From Astragalus membranaceus (taxonomy: Eukaryota; Streptophyta; Magnoliopsida; Fabales; Fabaceae): a stretch of DNA of 64,000 nt. How positions within the stretch are numbered: the stretch's first letter is position 1; each line of letters opens with the position of its first letter. The DNA is taken from contig CM076854.1 in the NCBI GenBank assembly GCA_039519185.1, positions 154,686,166-154,750,165 on the forward strand, written 5' to 3'. This document shows, piece by piece, positions 10,901 to 19,261 of the stretch. A program made the position numbers and the translations under genes. A model generated the notes under the pieces. It worked only from the letters and a program-made list of their open reading frames with translations, searched no databases and had not been told where the DNA came from.

Positions 10901-12327
10901 TGGATTTAATTAATGGGGTCGGTCAGTCTGAAGATGAAGATTTCAAATTAGATTCCAGTGGTGTGTTGAGATTCCGGGGTAGGATCTGTGTTCCGGACGA
11001 TGAAGAGATGAGAAAGGCAATTTTAGAGGAGGGTCACCGTAGCAAGTTGAGTATCCATCCTGGAGCGACGAAAATGTACCAAGACCTGAAAAAGATGTTT
11101 TGGTGGTATGGTATGAAGAGAGATGTGGCACAGTTTGTGTATGCCTGTTTGACCTGTCAGAAATCTAAGGTTGAGCATCAGAAGCCTGCAGGGCTAATGC
11201 AACCGTTGGAAGTTCCAGAGTGGAAATGGGATAGCATAGCGATGGATTTTGTGACGGGATTACCGAATACAGTTAAGGGTCATGACGCTATTTGGGTGAT
11301 CATTGATAGGTTAACGAAGTCTGCTCATTTCATTCCTATTAATATCACTTATCCGGTGTCGAGGTTGGCAGAGGTCTATGTCAAAGAAATTGTGAAGCTG
11401 CACGGTGTTCCGAAGAGTATTGTGTCAGATAGGGATCCGAGGTTCACTTCTGAGTTTTGGAAGAGTTTGCAAAAGGAATTGGGTTCAAAGTTGAAAATGA
11501 GTTCGGCGTATCATCCTCAGACGGATGGTCAGTCGGAAAGAACAATTCAGTCGTTAGAGGATTTGTTGAGGGCTTGTGTATTGGAACAGCGGGGTTCATG
11601 GGATTCCTACCTTGCGTTGATTGAGTTTACCTATAACAACAGTTACCATTCCAGTATCGGGATGGCACCATTTGAAGCATTGTATGGTCGAAAGTGTAGA
11701 ACGCCATTGTGTTGGTATGAGTCGGGAGAGAGTGTAGTGTTGGGACCGGAAATTGTCCGGGAGACTACAGAGAAGATCAAGATGATCCGTGAAAAGATGA
11801 AGGCTTCGCAGAGTCGTCAGAAGAGTTATCATGACAAGCGGAGGAAAGATTTAGAGTTTCAGGAGGGTGAACATGTGTTCTTGAGGGTTTCTCCTATTAC
11901 CGGTGTTGGTCGAGCGTTGAAATCGAAGAAGCTCACTCCTCGATTTGTTGGTCCTTATCAGATTTCTGAAAGAATCGGAAATGTGGCTTATAGAGTGGCC
12001 TTACCGCCAAATCTTTCGAACTTGCACGACGTGTTTCACGTGTCGCAACTTCGGAAGTATGTTTCGGATCCATCTCATGTGATCCATATGGATGATGTGG
12101 AGGTGCGGGATAATCTCACTGTGGAGACGATGCCCGTACGGATTGAGGATCGGGAAGTGAAAGCGCTTAGAGGAAAAGAGATTGCATTAGTGAAAGTGGT
12201 TTGGTTAGGAGCTGCCGGCGAAAGTATGACTTGGGAGCTAGAGAGCAAGATGCGAGAGTCCTACCCAGAGTTGTTCGATCAGGTAAATTTCGAGGACGAA
12301 ATTATTTTAAGTGGGGGAGAGTTGTAA
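7939..12327 (+). CDS. Tekay/Del-like gag-pol polyprotein, copy 1
   Basis: A single open frame of 1462 codons holds all retrotransposition functions. In order: Retrotrans_gag domain (about residues 50-200); three CCHC knuckles (CYKCGKPGHKSTTC about 255, CYRCGKKGHMAAEC about 275, CFNCGESGHVSTKC about 295); aspartic protease with LIDTGAT (Asp near 351); reverse transcriptase with FIDD (about 671-674); RNase H starting at YCDAS (about 820); integrase HHCC finger (from about 1033) and a DDE core whose three acidic residues are all present (first near 1103); and a C-terminal degenerate chromodomain (KVVWLGAAGESMTWELE). The start ATG at 7939 follows a 94-bp leader after the primer site. The stop TAA lies inside LTR2: the LTR's first five bases (TGTAA) supply it. 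No lesions were seen, so it is potentially active. Confidence 0.95.
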   Translation: MAGRNDAALAAALQAMAQAVQGQHNAGDNAGFRSLTTFQRENPPTFKGKYDPDGAMAWLKEIERIFRVMDCTVEQKVRFGTHMLAEEADDWWLATRQRLEAVQEEITWEVFSREFLRKYFPEDVRGKKEIEFLELKQGGMSATAYAAKFVELAKFYPHYSEATAEFSKCIKFENGLRPDIKKAIGYQKIRVFADLVDSCRIFEEDSTAHYKATSEKKGKFHSRSKPYEVPAGKGYQRAAGGKGSSGGDAPASIVCYKCGKPGHKSTTCRSDERVCYRCGKKGHMAAECKVKDVVCFNCGESGHVSTKCTKPKKERSTGKVFALAGEEPDDDDGLIRGTCFINGTSLKSLIDTGATHCFISVDCCKRLGLVLSAMCGDMVVDTPAKGSVITSQVCSQCPVSIFGRDFIVNFVCLPLRGLDVILGMDWLENNHVHINCRSKSVSFGEESSVLVSAGQLKKLKKEGVQLFALMASLSAESQAVIEELEVVREFPEVFPEEIPGVPPEREVEFSIDLVPGTRPVSMAPYRMSSSELSELKTQLEELLEKKFVRPSVSPWGAPVLLVKKKDGSMRLCVDYRQLNKVTIKNKYPLPRIDDLMDQLVGARVFSKIDLRSGYHQIKVKDEDVQKTAFRTRYGHYEYSVMPFGVTNAPGVFMEYMNRIFHNYLDRFVVIFIDDILVYSKSEEEHAEHLKSVLEVLKEKKLYAKLSKCEFWLKEVSFLGHVISGNGIAVDPAKVEAVLEWESPKSVTEIRSFLGLAGYYRRFIEGFSKLALPLTQLTCKGKVFVWDARCKESFMELKKRLTTSPVLTLPNPEEPFVVYCDASKMGLGGVLMQDGKVVAYASRQLRVHEKNYPTHDLELAAVVFVLKIWRHYLYGSRFEVFSDHKSLKYLFDQKELNMRQRRWLELLKDYDFGLNYHPGKANVVADALSRKSLHMSAMMVKELELIEEFRDLSLVCKMTPRSVKLGMLKIDNDFLGSIREAQKTDVKLVDLINGVGQSEDEDFKLDSSGVLRFRGRICVPDDEEMRKAILEEGHRSKLSIHPGATKMYQDLKKMFWWYGMKRDVAQFVYACLTCQKSKVEHQKPAGLMQPLEVPEWKWDSIAMDFVTGLPNTVKGHDAIWVIIDRLTKSAHFIPINITYPVSRLAEVYVKEIVKLHGVPKSIVSDRDPRFTSEFWKSLQKELGSKLKMSSAYHPQTDGQSERTIQSLEDLLRACVLEQRGSWDSYLALIEFTYNNSYHSSIGMAPFEALYGRKCRTPLCWYESGESVVLGPEIVRETTEKIKMIREKMKASQSRQKSYHDKRRKDLEFQEGEHVFLRVSPITGVGRALKSKKLTPRFVGPYQISERIGNVAYRVALPPNLSNLHDVFHVSQLRKYVSDPSHVIHMDDVEVRDNLTVETMPVRIEDREVKALRGKEIALVKVVWLGAAGESMTWELESKMRESYPELFDQVNFEDEIILSGGEL
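12309..12322 (+). other. polypurine tract, copy 1
   Basis: AAGTGGGGGAGAGT is directly upstream of LTR2 and is the expected plus-strand primer. The same tract ends at 19256 before LTR3. Confidence 0.85.
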
Positions 12328-14762
12328 CACCCTAAATATTTAATTAATTTATTTAATTAAGTATTTAGGTATTTCTTTTATTTAATTGGGTTTTTATTAT
12401 TTATTGAAATTGTTTTAATTGAGGGGTGGTGTGATGCTAGGAGGAGGAGGTGCCAAACTAAATGGACTTGGGCCTAAGTGAGAAGCCCAAGCCCATTATT
12501 CTTGTCATATGCGAAGTGGCTAGGTTAGTTGGAGGCTAGGGTTTTGTGGAAAATTTGCGAATTGGAGAGCTAGAGAGTGAGGGAGAGGGCGCCGTAAGGA
12601 GAAGAGGAGAAGAGGAGAGGAGTCGCAACCAAGGAAGAGCAAGGGACGTGATCTTGTTGCTGTGGTCCTGTACGTGACTATCTCTGAAGCCTCCGTTCTT
12701 CAATTTCGAGGTTAGGGGAGCTCTATCCTTCTATCTAATAGATCATATGATGGGTCCTAGATCTAGGGTTAGACTAGATTTCTTGATATGTTGTTGATGT
12801 TGATTTTTACATATATATATATGCGAATTGATGTATGCCATGAATTCTTGATGTGTTCTTGATATGTTGTTGATGTTGATTTTTATATATGCGAATTGAT
12901 GCATGCCATGAATTCCTTATGCGTTTGTTTGATGACTTGTGGCATTTGAGTATTCATGAAACTGTGATTTGGTATGTTGGAATGATTGAGTTTTTCGCAA
13001 ATTGAGTGGGTGAGTGCATAGGCGCCTAGGGCGCCAAGGTGATGGTGATGATAGTGCCCAATTGAGTTTTGAGAAATTGATTAAAATAAGGGCATTTTTG
13101 GTTGCTGGAAAATATGAATTTTTACACTTTTAAATTGTTAGGGATCAATTTTTGTGTTGAAAAGTTGTTGGAAAAATTCTGGGTTGTGTTGCTGCTGTTT
13201 CTGGGCGCCAAGGGCGCTGTGCGCGTGTCTGTGCGCCTGGGCGCTGGGCGCCTGTGGCGTGTTGTGTTGTGCGCCTGGGCGCTGGGCGCCTGTGGCGTGT
13301 TGCGTGTGTGTGTGTGTTGCGCGCCTGGGCGCTGGGCGCCAGTGCGCGTGTTGCCTGGTTGCCTGGGCGCCTAAGGCGCCAATTTTCAAAATGTTGCCTG
13401 ATTTTTCCCAAACTTATTTTTAACATAACTTTTGACTCAGACGTCCGTTTTGAACGTTTCGAAAAGTGTCGTGAAGCTTTTTACGTTGTCTATCTGTGGG
13501 TCAAATTTTTAAAATGAAAAATTGTTATTTTCTGATGGTTTGTGGGCGCCCAAGTGGCCGTCCCCGGTGGTCGTCCCAGTGACATTGAAAAATTATATGG
13601 AGCTCTTTAAAAATCCCTTTTTGGTGTATAAACAACAGTTTTAACGTGGTAGTGTCAAAAATGATGATTTTGACGAGGATGCCCTTGGTGGCTAGTCAAA
13701 TGACTGTTTTGCCCCTAGTGGCCAGAGTTGTTGATAATGATGTGTAAATGACGAGGATGCCCTTGGTGGCTAGTCAAATGACGTTTTTGCCCTTAGTGGC
13801 TATTGTTTGAATTGATGATGTTTATAAATAGCGACGTTGTGTATGTAATGAGGCCCACAAGGCTAAGTGACGTTTGAGGCCCGATGGGCTAAGTGATGTT
13901 AAGGTCTAAATGGCCAAGTGACGTTGTGTGCTGATTGTGAATTTGACAGGTGCTGTGCTCTTTGTGAGCAAACCGGTAAGTGACGGGTCACATAGTTGAC
14001 TATGATTTGAGTAATTGTGTGTTGTGTGTTTGTGAGTGGTGCATGTCATAGCGTCTCATGCCCATATGCATAAACCCAGTGACGTTTTTGAGGCCTGAGT
14101 GGCTAAGTGACGATGAGGCCTTAAGGGCTAAGCGACGTTTGTGAAAAGGTACCTCATGCATATGCCCGCGAGTGGGTTGCATTTCATAAGCCTACATGAC
14201 ATGAGATGAGTTATTGTAAGTGATGTGAATGATGACTGTGATGTGGATATTTAGTGTTTCGGATGTTGATTGTTCTAGTGCGTAGCCTACGATTAGTACT
14301 TATCATGTTTCCTATTATATGGATTGAAATGATGCTCACCCTTTCCTGTTTGAATGTTACCCCCGTGTTGGTAACGTGCAGGTGATTCCCAGTGAAGGTC
14401 TTAGCTTCACTTCTTGAGTCGAGTCGTCATGCTCTGATACGTAGCACTCAGGGGGGGAAATGAACTCGACATTTATTAATGATTTTTGGTTGTTATGTCC
14501 ATGTGGACTCTTCTGTTACGTTTTATTATTTTCCGCTGCGTAGTTGGTTTTGTTATGTTGAGTTTTATAAGCGACGTTAAATTGAGGCTTGAGATTCTTT
14601 TATTTGTGACGTGCTACGTGAATGCATGAAATACTGAGTTGAACTGTTTTAAATTGATAAGCGACGTTTTATTGAAGTATGTGTAACATTCCCTATGAAC
14701 GAAATTTTTTTTTTAAACTCTGATTTTTAGAAATAAAGTGACGGGTAGAAAGGGGTGTTACA
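12323..14762 (+). repeat. Tekay LTR 2 (shared, central)
   Basis: Serves as 3' LTR of copy 1 and 5' LTR of copy 2. At the positions I compared it agrees with LTR3 at the single-base differences and the seven-G run. It agrees with LTR1 in lacking the LTR3 block of about 22 bp and in the length of the GT run. It has few or no private changes of its own, as expected of a recombinant or of the ancestral state. No target duplication flanks it. Confidence 0.9.
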
Positions 14763-14766
14763 TTAG

Positions 14767-14778
14767 TGGTATCAGAGC
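14767..14778 (+). other. Tekay primer binding site, copy 2
   Basis: TGGTATCAGAGC lies four bases after the end of LTR2, at the same distance as in copy 1. Confidence 0.9.
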
Positions 14779-14872
14779 AGTTCGGTCTGTCCGGCCAATG
14801 TTGTCCTGTCATAGTGTCTTATGACAATAGATTTGTTCTGAATTTTTGGTTGTGTTGCAGTGATAGTTCATA

Positions 14873-17800
14873 ATGGCTGGGAGGAACGACGCTGCTCTTG
14901 CTGCTGCATTGCAAGCTATGGCTCAGGCTGTGCAGGGTCAGCATAATGCTGGAGATAATGCTGGTTTTCGGAGTCTGACTACTTTCCAGAGAGAGAATCC
15001 GCCCACCTTTAAGGGCAAATATGATCCAGATGGTGCTATGGCTTGGTTGAAGGAGATCGAGAGGATTTTCAGGGTGATGGACTGTACTGTTGAGCAGAAG
15101 GTCCGCTTTGGTACCCACATGTTAGCCGAGGAGGCCGACGACTGGTGGTTGGCTACTAGGCAGAGGTTAGAGGCTGTGCAGGAAGAGATTACTTGGGAGG
15201 TATTCAGCAGAGAATTTCTGAGGAAATATTTTCCTGAAGACGTCCGAGGGAAGAAAGAGATAGAGTTTTTGGAGCTGAAGCAGGGTGGTATGTCTGCGAC
15301 TGCCTATGCGGCGAAATTTGTGGAGCTAGCAAAATTTTATCCACACTACAGTGAGGCTACAGCTGAATTTTCTAAATGCATCAAATTTGAGAATGGGTTG
15401 AGGCCTGATATTAAAAAGGCCATTGGTTATCAGAAGATTCGTGTGTTCGCAGATCTGGTTGACAGTTGCAGAATCTTTGAAGAAGACAGTACTGCTCATT
15501 ACAAAGCTACTTCTGAGAAAAAGGGCAAGTTTCACAGTCGAAGCAAGCCGTATGAGGTTCCTGCGGGTAAGGGTTATCAGAGGGCTGCTGGAGGTAAGGG
15601 TTCTAGTGGGGGAGATGCCCCTGCTAGCATTGTCTGTTATAAGTGTGGCAAGCCTGGCCACAAGAGTACTACATGCAGGTCTGATGAGAGGGTTTGCTAC
15701 CGTTGTGGTAAAAAGGGTCATATGGCAGCCGAGTGTAAGGTCAAGGATGTGGTGTGTTTCAACTGTGGTGAGTCTGGGCATGTCAGTACAAAGTGTACAA
15801 AGCCGAAGAAGGAAAGGTCTACTGGGAAGGTATTTGCATTGGCAGGAGAGGAGCCTGATGATGATGATGGTCTGATTAGAGGTACGTGTTTTATTAATGG
15901 TACTTCTCTGAAATCTCTTATTGATACTGGTGCTACCCATTGTTTTATATCTGTTGATTGTTGTAAAAGATTGGGTCTTGTTTTATCTGCTATGTGTGGG
16001 GATATGGTTGTCGATACTCCTGCGAAGGGGTCGGTGATTACGTCCCAGGTGTGTTCTCAGTGTCCCGTGTCGATCTTCGGCAGGGACTTTATTGTGAATT
16101 TTGTCTGCTTGCCGTTGAGAGGTCTGGATGTAATCTTAGGCATGGACTGGTTAGAGAATAATCACGTTCATATCAACTGTCGTAGCAAGTCGGTTAGTTT
16201 CGGCGAAGAAAGTTCTGTTTTGGTATCTGCTGGTCAGTTGAAGAAGTTGAAGAAAGAAGGAGTCCAGTTATTTGCGTTGATGGCTTCGTTGTCTGCTGAG
16301 AGTCAGGCTGTTATTGAAGAACTGGAAGTGGTACGCGAGTTTCCTGAAGTATTTCCTGAAGAAATTCCGGGTGTGCCACCGGAAAGAGAAGTTGAGTTTT
16401 CGATTGATCTTGTACCTGGTACGAGGCCTGTGTCTATGGCACCGTACAGAATGTCGTCGTCGGAATTGTCTGAGTTAAAGACGCAACTTGAAGAATTGCT
16501 TGAGAAAAAGTTTGTGAGACCGAGTGTGTCACCGTGGGGAGCTCCGGTATTGTTAGTGAAGAAGAAAGATGGGAGCATGAGGTTATGTGTGGACTATCGT
16601 CAGTTGAATAAGGTAACTATCAAGAATAAGTATCCGCTCCCAAGGATCGACGATCTGATGGATCAGTTAGTGGGTGCCCGTGTTTTCAGCAAAATTGATT
16701 TGAGGTCCGGATATCATCAGATTAAAGTAAAGGATGAGGATGTTCAGAAAACAGCGTTCAGGACAAGGTATGGGCATTATGAATATTCAGTGATGCCGTT
16801 CGGTGTGACCAATGCTCCTGGTGTATTTATGGAATATATGAACCGTATTTTCCATAATTACCTAGATCGGTTTGTGGTGATCTTCATAGATGACATTCTA
16901 GTTTATTCTAAGTCAGAGGAAGAGCATGCTGAGCACCTGAAGTCAGTGTTGGAAGTTTTAAAAGAGAAAAAGTTGTACGCTAAGTTATCGAAGTGTGAGT
17001 TCTGGCTGAAAGAGGTGAGTTTCCTTGGGCACGTGATTTCTGGTAATGGTATTGCGGTTGATCCGGCAAAAGTAGAAGCAGTGTTGGAGTGGGAGTCTCC
17101 GAAGTCCGTAACAGAGATTAGAAGCTTTTCGGGTTTGGCTGGGTACTACAGGAGGTTCATCGAGGGTTTTTCCAAGTTGGCCCTTCCGTTGACTCAGTTG
17201 ACTTGCAAGGGTAAAGTTTTTGTTTGGGATGCTCGGTGTGAGGAAAGTTTTATGGAACTGAAAAAGAGATTGACGACGTCGCCTGTCTTGACGTTGCCTA
17301 ATCCGGAGGAACCGTTCGTTGTATATTGTGACGCTTCGAAAATGGGTCTCGGTGGTGTGCTGATGCAAGATGGAAAGGTTGTTGCGTATGCGTCGAGGCA
17401 ATTGCGGGTTCATGAGAAAAATTACCCTACGCATGATTTGGAGTTGGCTGCTGTGGTATTTGTGCTTAAGATTTGGAGGCACTACCTTTATGGTTCGAGG
17501 TTCGAAGTGTTCAGTGATCATAAGAGTCTAAAGTATCTGTTCGATCAGAAAGAGTTGAATATGAGACAGCGCCGGTGGTTGGAGCTCTTGAAGGATTATG
17601 ACTTTGGTTTGAACTATCATCCCGGCAAAGCTAATGTCGTGGCTGATGCTTTAAGCAGAAAGTCTTTGCATATGTCGGCAATGATGGTGAAAGAATTAGA
17701 GTTGATCGAGGAATTCAGGGATTTGAGTTTGGTTTGTAAAATGACACCTCGCAGTGTCAAGCTGGGAATGTTAAAGATCGATAATGATTTCCTGGGCAGC

Positions 17801-19261
17801 ATCAGGGAAGCTCAGAAGACAGATGTCAAGTTAGTGGATTTAATTAATGGGGTCGGTCAGTCTGAAGATGAAGATTTCAAATTAGATTCCAGTGGTGTGT
17901 TGAGATTCCGGGGTAGGATCTGTGTTCCGGACGATGAAGAGATGAGAAAGGCAATTTTAGAGGAGGGTCACCGTAGCAAGTTGAGTATCCATCCTGGAGC
18001 GACGAAAATGTACCAAGACCTGAAAAAGATGTTTTGGTGGTATGGTATGAAGAGAGATGTGGCACAGTTTGTGTATGCCTGTTTGACCTGTCAGAAATCT
18101 AAGGTTGAGCATCAGAAGCCTGCAGGGCTAATGCAACCGTTGGAAGTTCCAGAGTGGAAATGGGATAGCATAGCGATGGATTTTGTGACGGGATTACCGA
18201 ATACAGTTAAGGGTCATGACGCTATTTGGGTGATCATTGATAGGTTAACGAAGTCTGCTCATTTCATTCCTATTAATATCACTTATCCGGTGTCGAGGTT
18301 GGCAGAGGTCTATGTCAAAGAAATTGTGAAGCTGCACGGTGTTCCGAAGAGTATTGTGTCAGATAGGGATCCGAGGTTCACTTCTGAGTTTTGGAAGAGT
18401 TTGCAAAAGGAATTGGGTTCAAAGTTGAAAATGAGTTCGGCGTATCATCCTCAGACGGATGGTCAGTCGGAAAGAACAATTCAGTCGTTAGAGGATTTGT
18501 TGAGGGCTTGTGTATTGGAACAGCGGGGTTCATGGGATTCCTACCTTGCGTTGATTGAGTTTACCTATAACAACAGTTACCATTCCAGTATCGGGATGGC
18601 ACCATTTGAAGCATTGTATGGTCGAAAGTGTAGAACGCCATTGTGTTGGTATGAGTCGGGAGAGAGTGTAGTGTTGGGACCGGAAATTGTCCGGGAGACT
18701 ACAGAGAAGATCAAGATGATCCGTGAAAAGATGAAGGCTTCGCAGAGTCGTCAGAAGAGTTATCATGACAAGCGGAGGAAAGATTTAGAGTTTCAGGAGG
18801 GTGAACATGTGTTCTTGAGGGTTTCTCCTATTACCGGTGTTGGTCGAGCGTTGAAATCGAAGAAGCTCACTCCTCGATTTGTTGGTCCTTATCAGATTTC
18901 TGAAAGAATCGGAAATGTGGCTTATAGAGTGGCCTTACCGCCAAATCTTTCGAACTTGCACGACGTGTTTCACGTGTCGCAACTTCGGAAGTATGTTTCG
19001 GATCCATCTCATGTGATCCATATGGATGATGTGGAGGTGCGGGATAATCTCACTGTGGAGACGATGCCCGTACGGATTGAGGATCGGGAAGTGAAAGCGC
19101 TTAGAGGAAAAGTGATTGCATTAGTGAAAGTGGTTTGGTTAGGAGCTGCCGGCGAAAGTATGACTTGGGAGCTAGAGAGCAAGATGCGAGAGTCCTACCC
19201 AGAGTTGTTCGATCAGGTAAATTTCGAGGACGAAATTATTTTAAGTGGGGGAGAGTTGTAA
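14873..19261 (+). CDS. Tekay/Del-like gag-pol polyprotein, copy 2
   Basis: A second intact 1462-codon gag-pol with the same domain order as copy 1. I see three amino-acid differences: Leu to Ser in the conserved reverse-transcriptase thumb motif (RSFLGLAGYY in copy 1, RSFSGLAGYY here, near 17129), Lys to Glu near 17240, and Glu to Val near 19113 beside the chromodomain. The protease, FIDD, RNase H and integrase acidic residues are unchanged. The Leu to Ser change hits a strongly conserved position and may weaken the enzyme; that is inference. The stop codon is again provided by the start of the next LTR. Confidence 0.95.
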   Translation: MAGRNDAALAAALQAMAQAVQGQHNAGDNAGFRSLTTFQRENPPTFKGKYDPDGAMAWLKEIERIFRVMDCTVEQKVRFGTHMLAEEADDWWLATRQRLEAVQEEITWEVFSREFLRKYFPEDVRGKKEIEFLELKQGGMSATAYAAKFVELAKFYPHYSEATAEFSKCIKFENGLRPDIKKAIGYQKIRVFADLVDSCRIFEEDSTAHYKATSEKKGKFHSRSKPYEVPAGKGYQRAAGGKGSSGGDAPASIVCYKCGKPGHKSTTCRSDERVCYRCGKKGHMAAECKVKDVVCFNCGESGHVSTKCTKPKKERSTGKVFALAGEEPDDDDGLIRGTCFINGTSLKSLIDTGATHCFISVDCCKRLGLVLSAMCGDMVVDTPAKGSVITSQVCSQCPVSIFGRDFIVNFVCLPLRGLDVILGMDWLENNHVHINCRSKSVSFGEESSVLVSAGQLKKLKKEGVQLFALMASLSAESQAVIEELEVVREFPEVFPEEIPGVPPEREVEFSIDLVPGTRPVSMAPYRMSSSELSELKTQLEELLEKKFVRPSVSPWGAPVLLVKKKDGSMRLCVDYRQLNKVTIKNKYPLPRIDDLMDQLVGARVFSKIDLRSGYHQIKVKDEDVQKTAFRTRYGHYEYSVMPFGVTNAPGVFMEYMNRIFHNYLDRFVVIFIDDILVYSKSEEEHAEHLKSVLEVLKEKKLYAKLSKCEFWLKEVSFLGHVISGNGIAVDPAKVEAVLEWESPKSVTEIRSFSGLAGYYRRFIEGFSKLALPLTQLTCKGKVFVWDARCEESFMELKKRLTTSPVLTLPNPEEPFVVYCDASKMGLGGVLMQDGKVVAYASRQLRVHEKNYPTHDLELAAVVFVLKIWRHYLYGSRFEVFSDHKSLKYLFDQKELNMRQRRWLELLKDYDFGLNYHPGKANVVADALSRKSLHMSAMMVKELELIEEFRDLSLVCKMTPRSVKLGMLKIDNDFLGSIREAQKTDVKLVDLINGVGQSEDEDFKLDSSGVLRFRGRICVPDDEEMRKAILEEGHRSKLSIHPGATKMYQDLKKMFWWYGMKRDVAQFVYACLTCQKSKVEHQKPAGLMQPLEVPEWKWDSIAMDFVTGLPNTVKGHDAIWVIIDRLTKSAHFIPINITYPVSRLAEVYVKEIVKLHGVPKSIVSDRDPRFTSEFWKSLQKELGSKLKMSSAYHPQTDGQSERTIQSLEDLLRACVLEQRGSWDSYLALIEFTYNNSYHSSIGMAPFEALYGRKCRTPLCWYESGESVVLGPEIVRETTEKIKMIREKMKASQSRQKSYHDKRRKDLEFQEGEHVFLRVSPITGVGRALKSKKLTPRFVGPYQISERIGNVAYRVALPPNLSNLHDVFHVSQLRKYVSDPSHVIHMDDVEVRDNLTVETMPVRIEDREVKALRGKVIALVKVVWLGAAGESMTWELESKMRESYPELFDQVNFEDEIILSGGEL

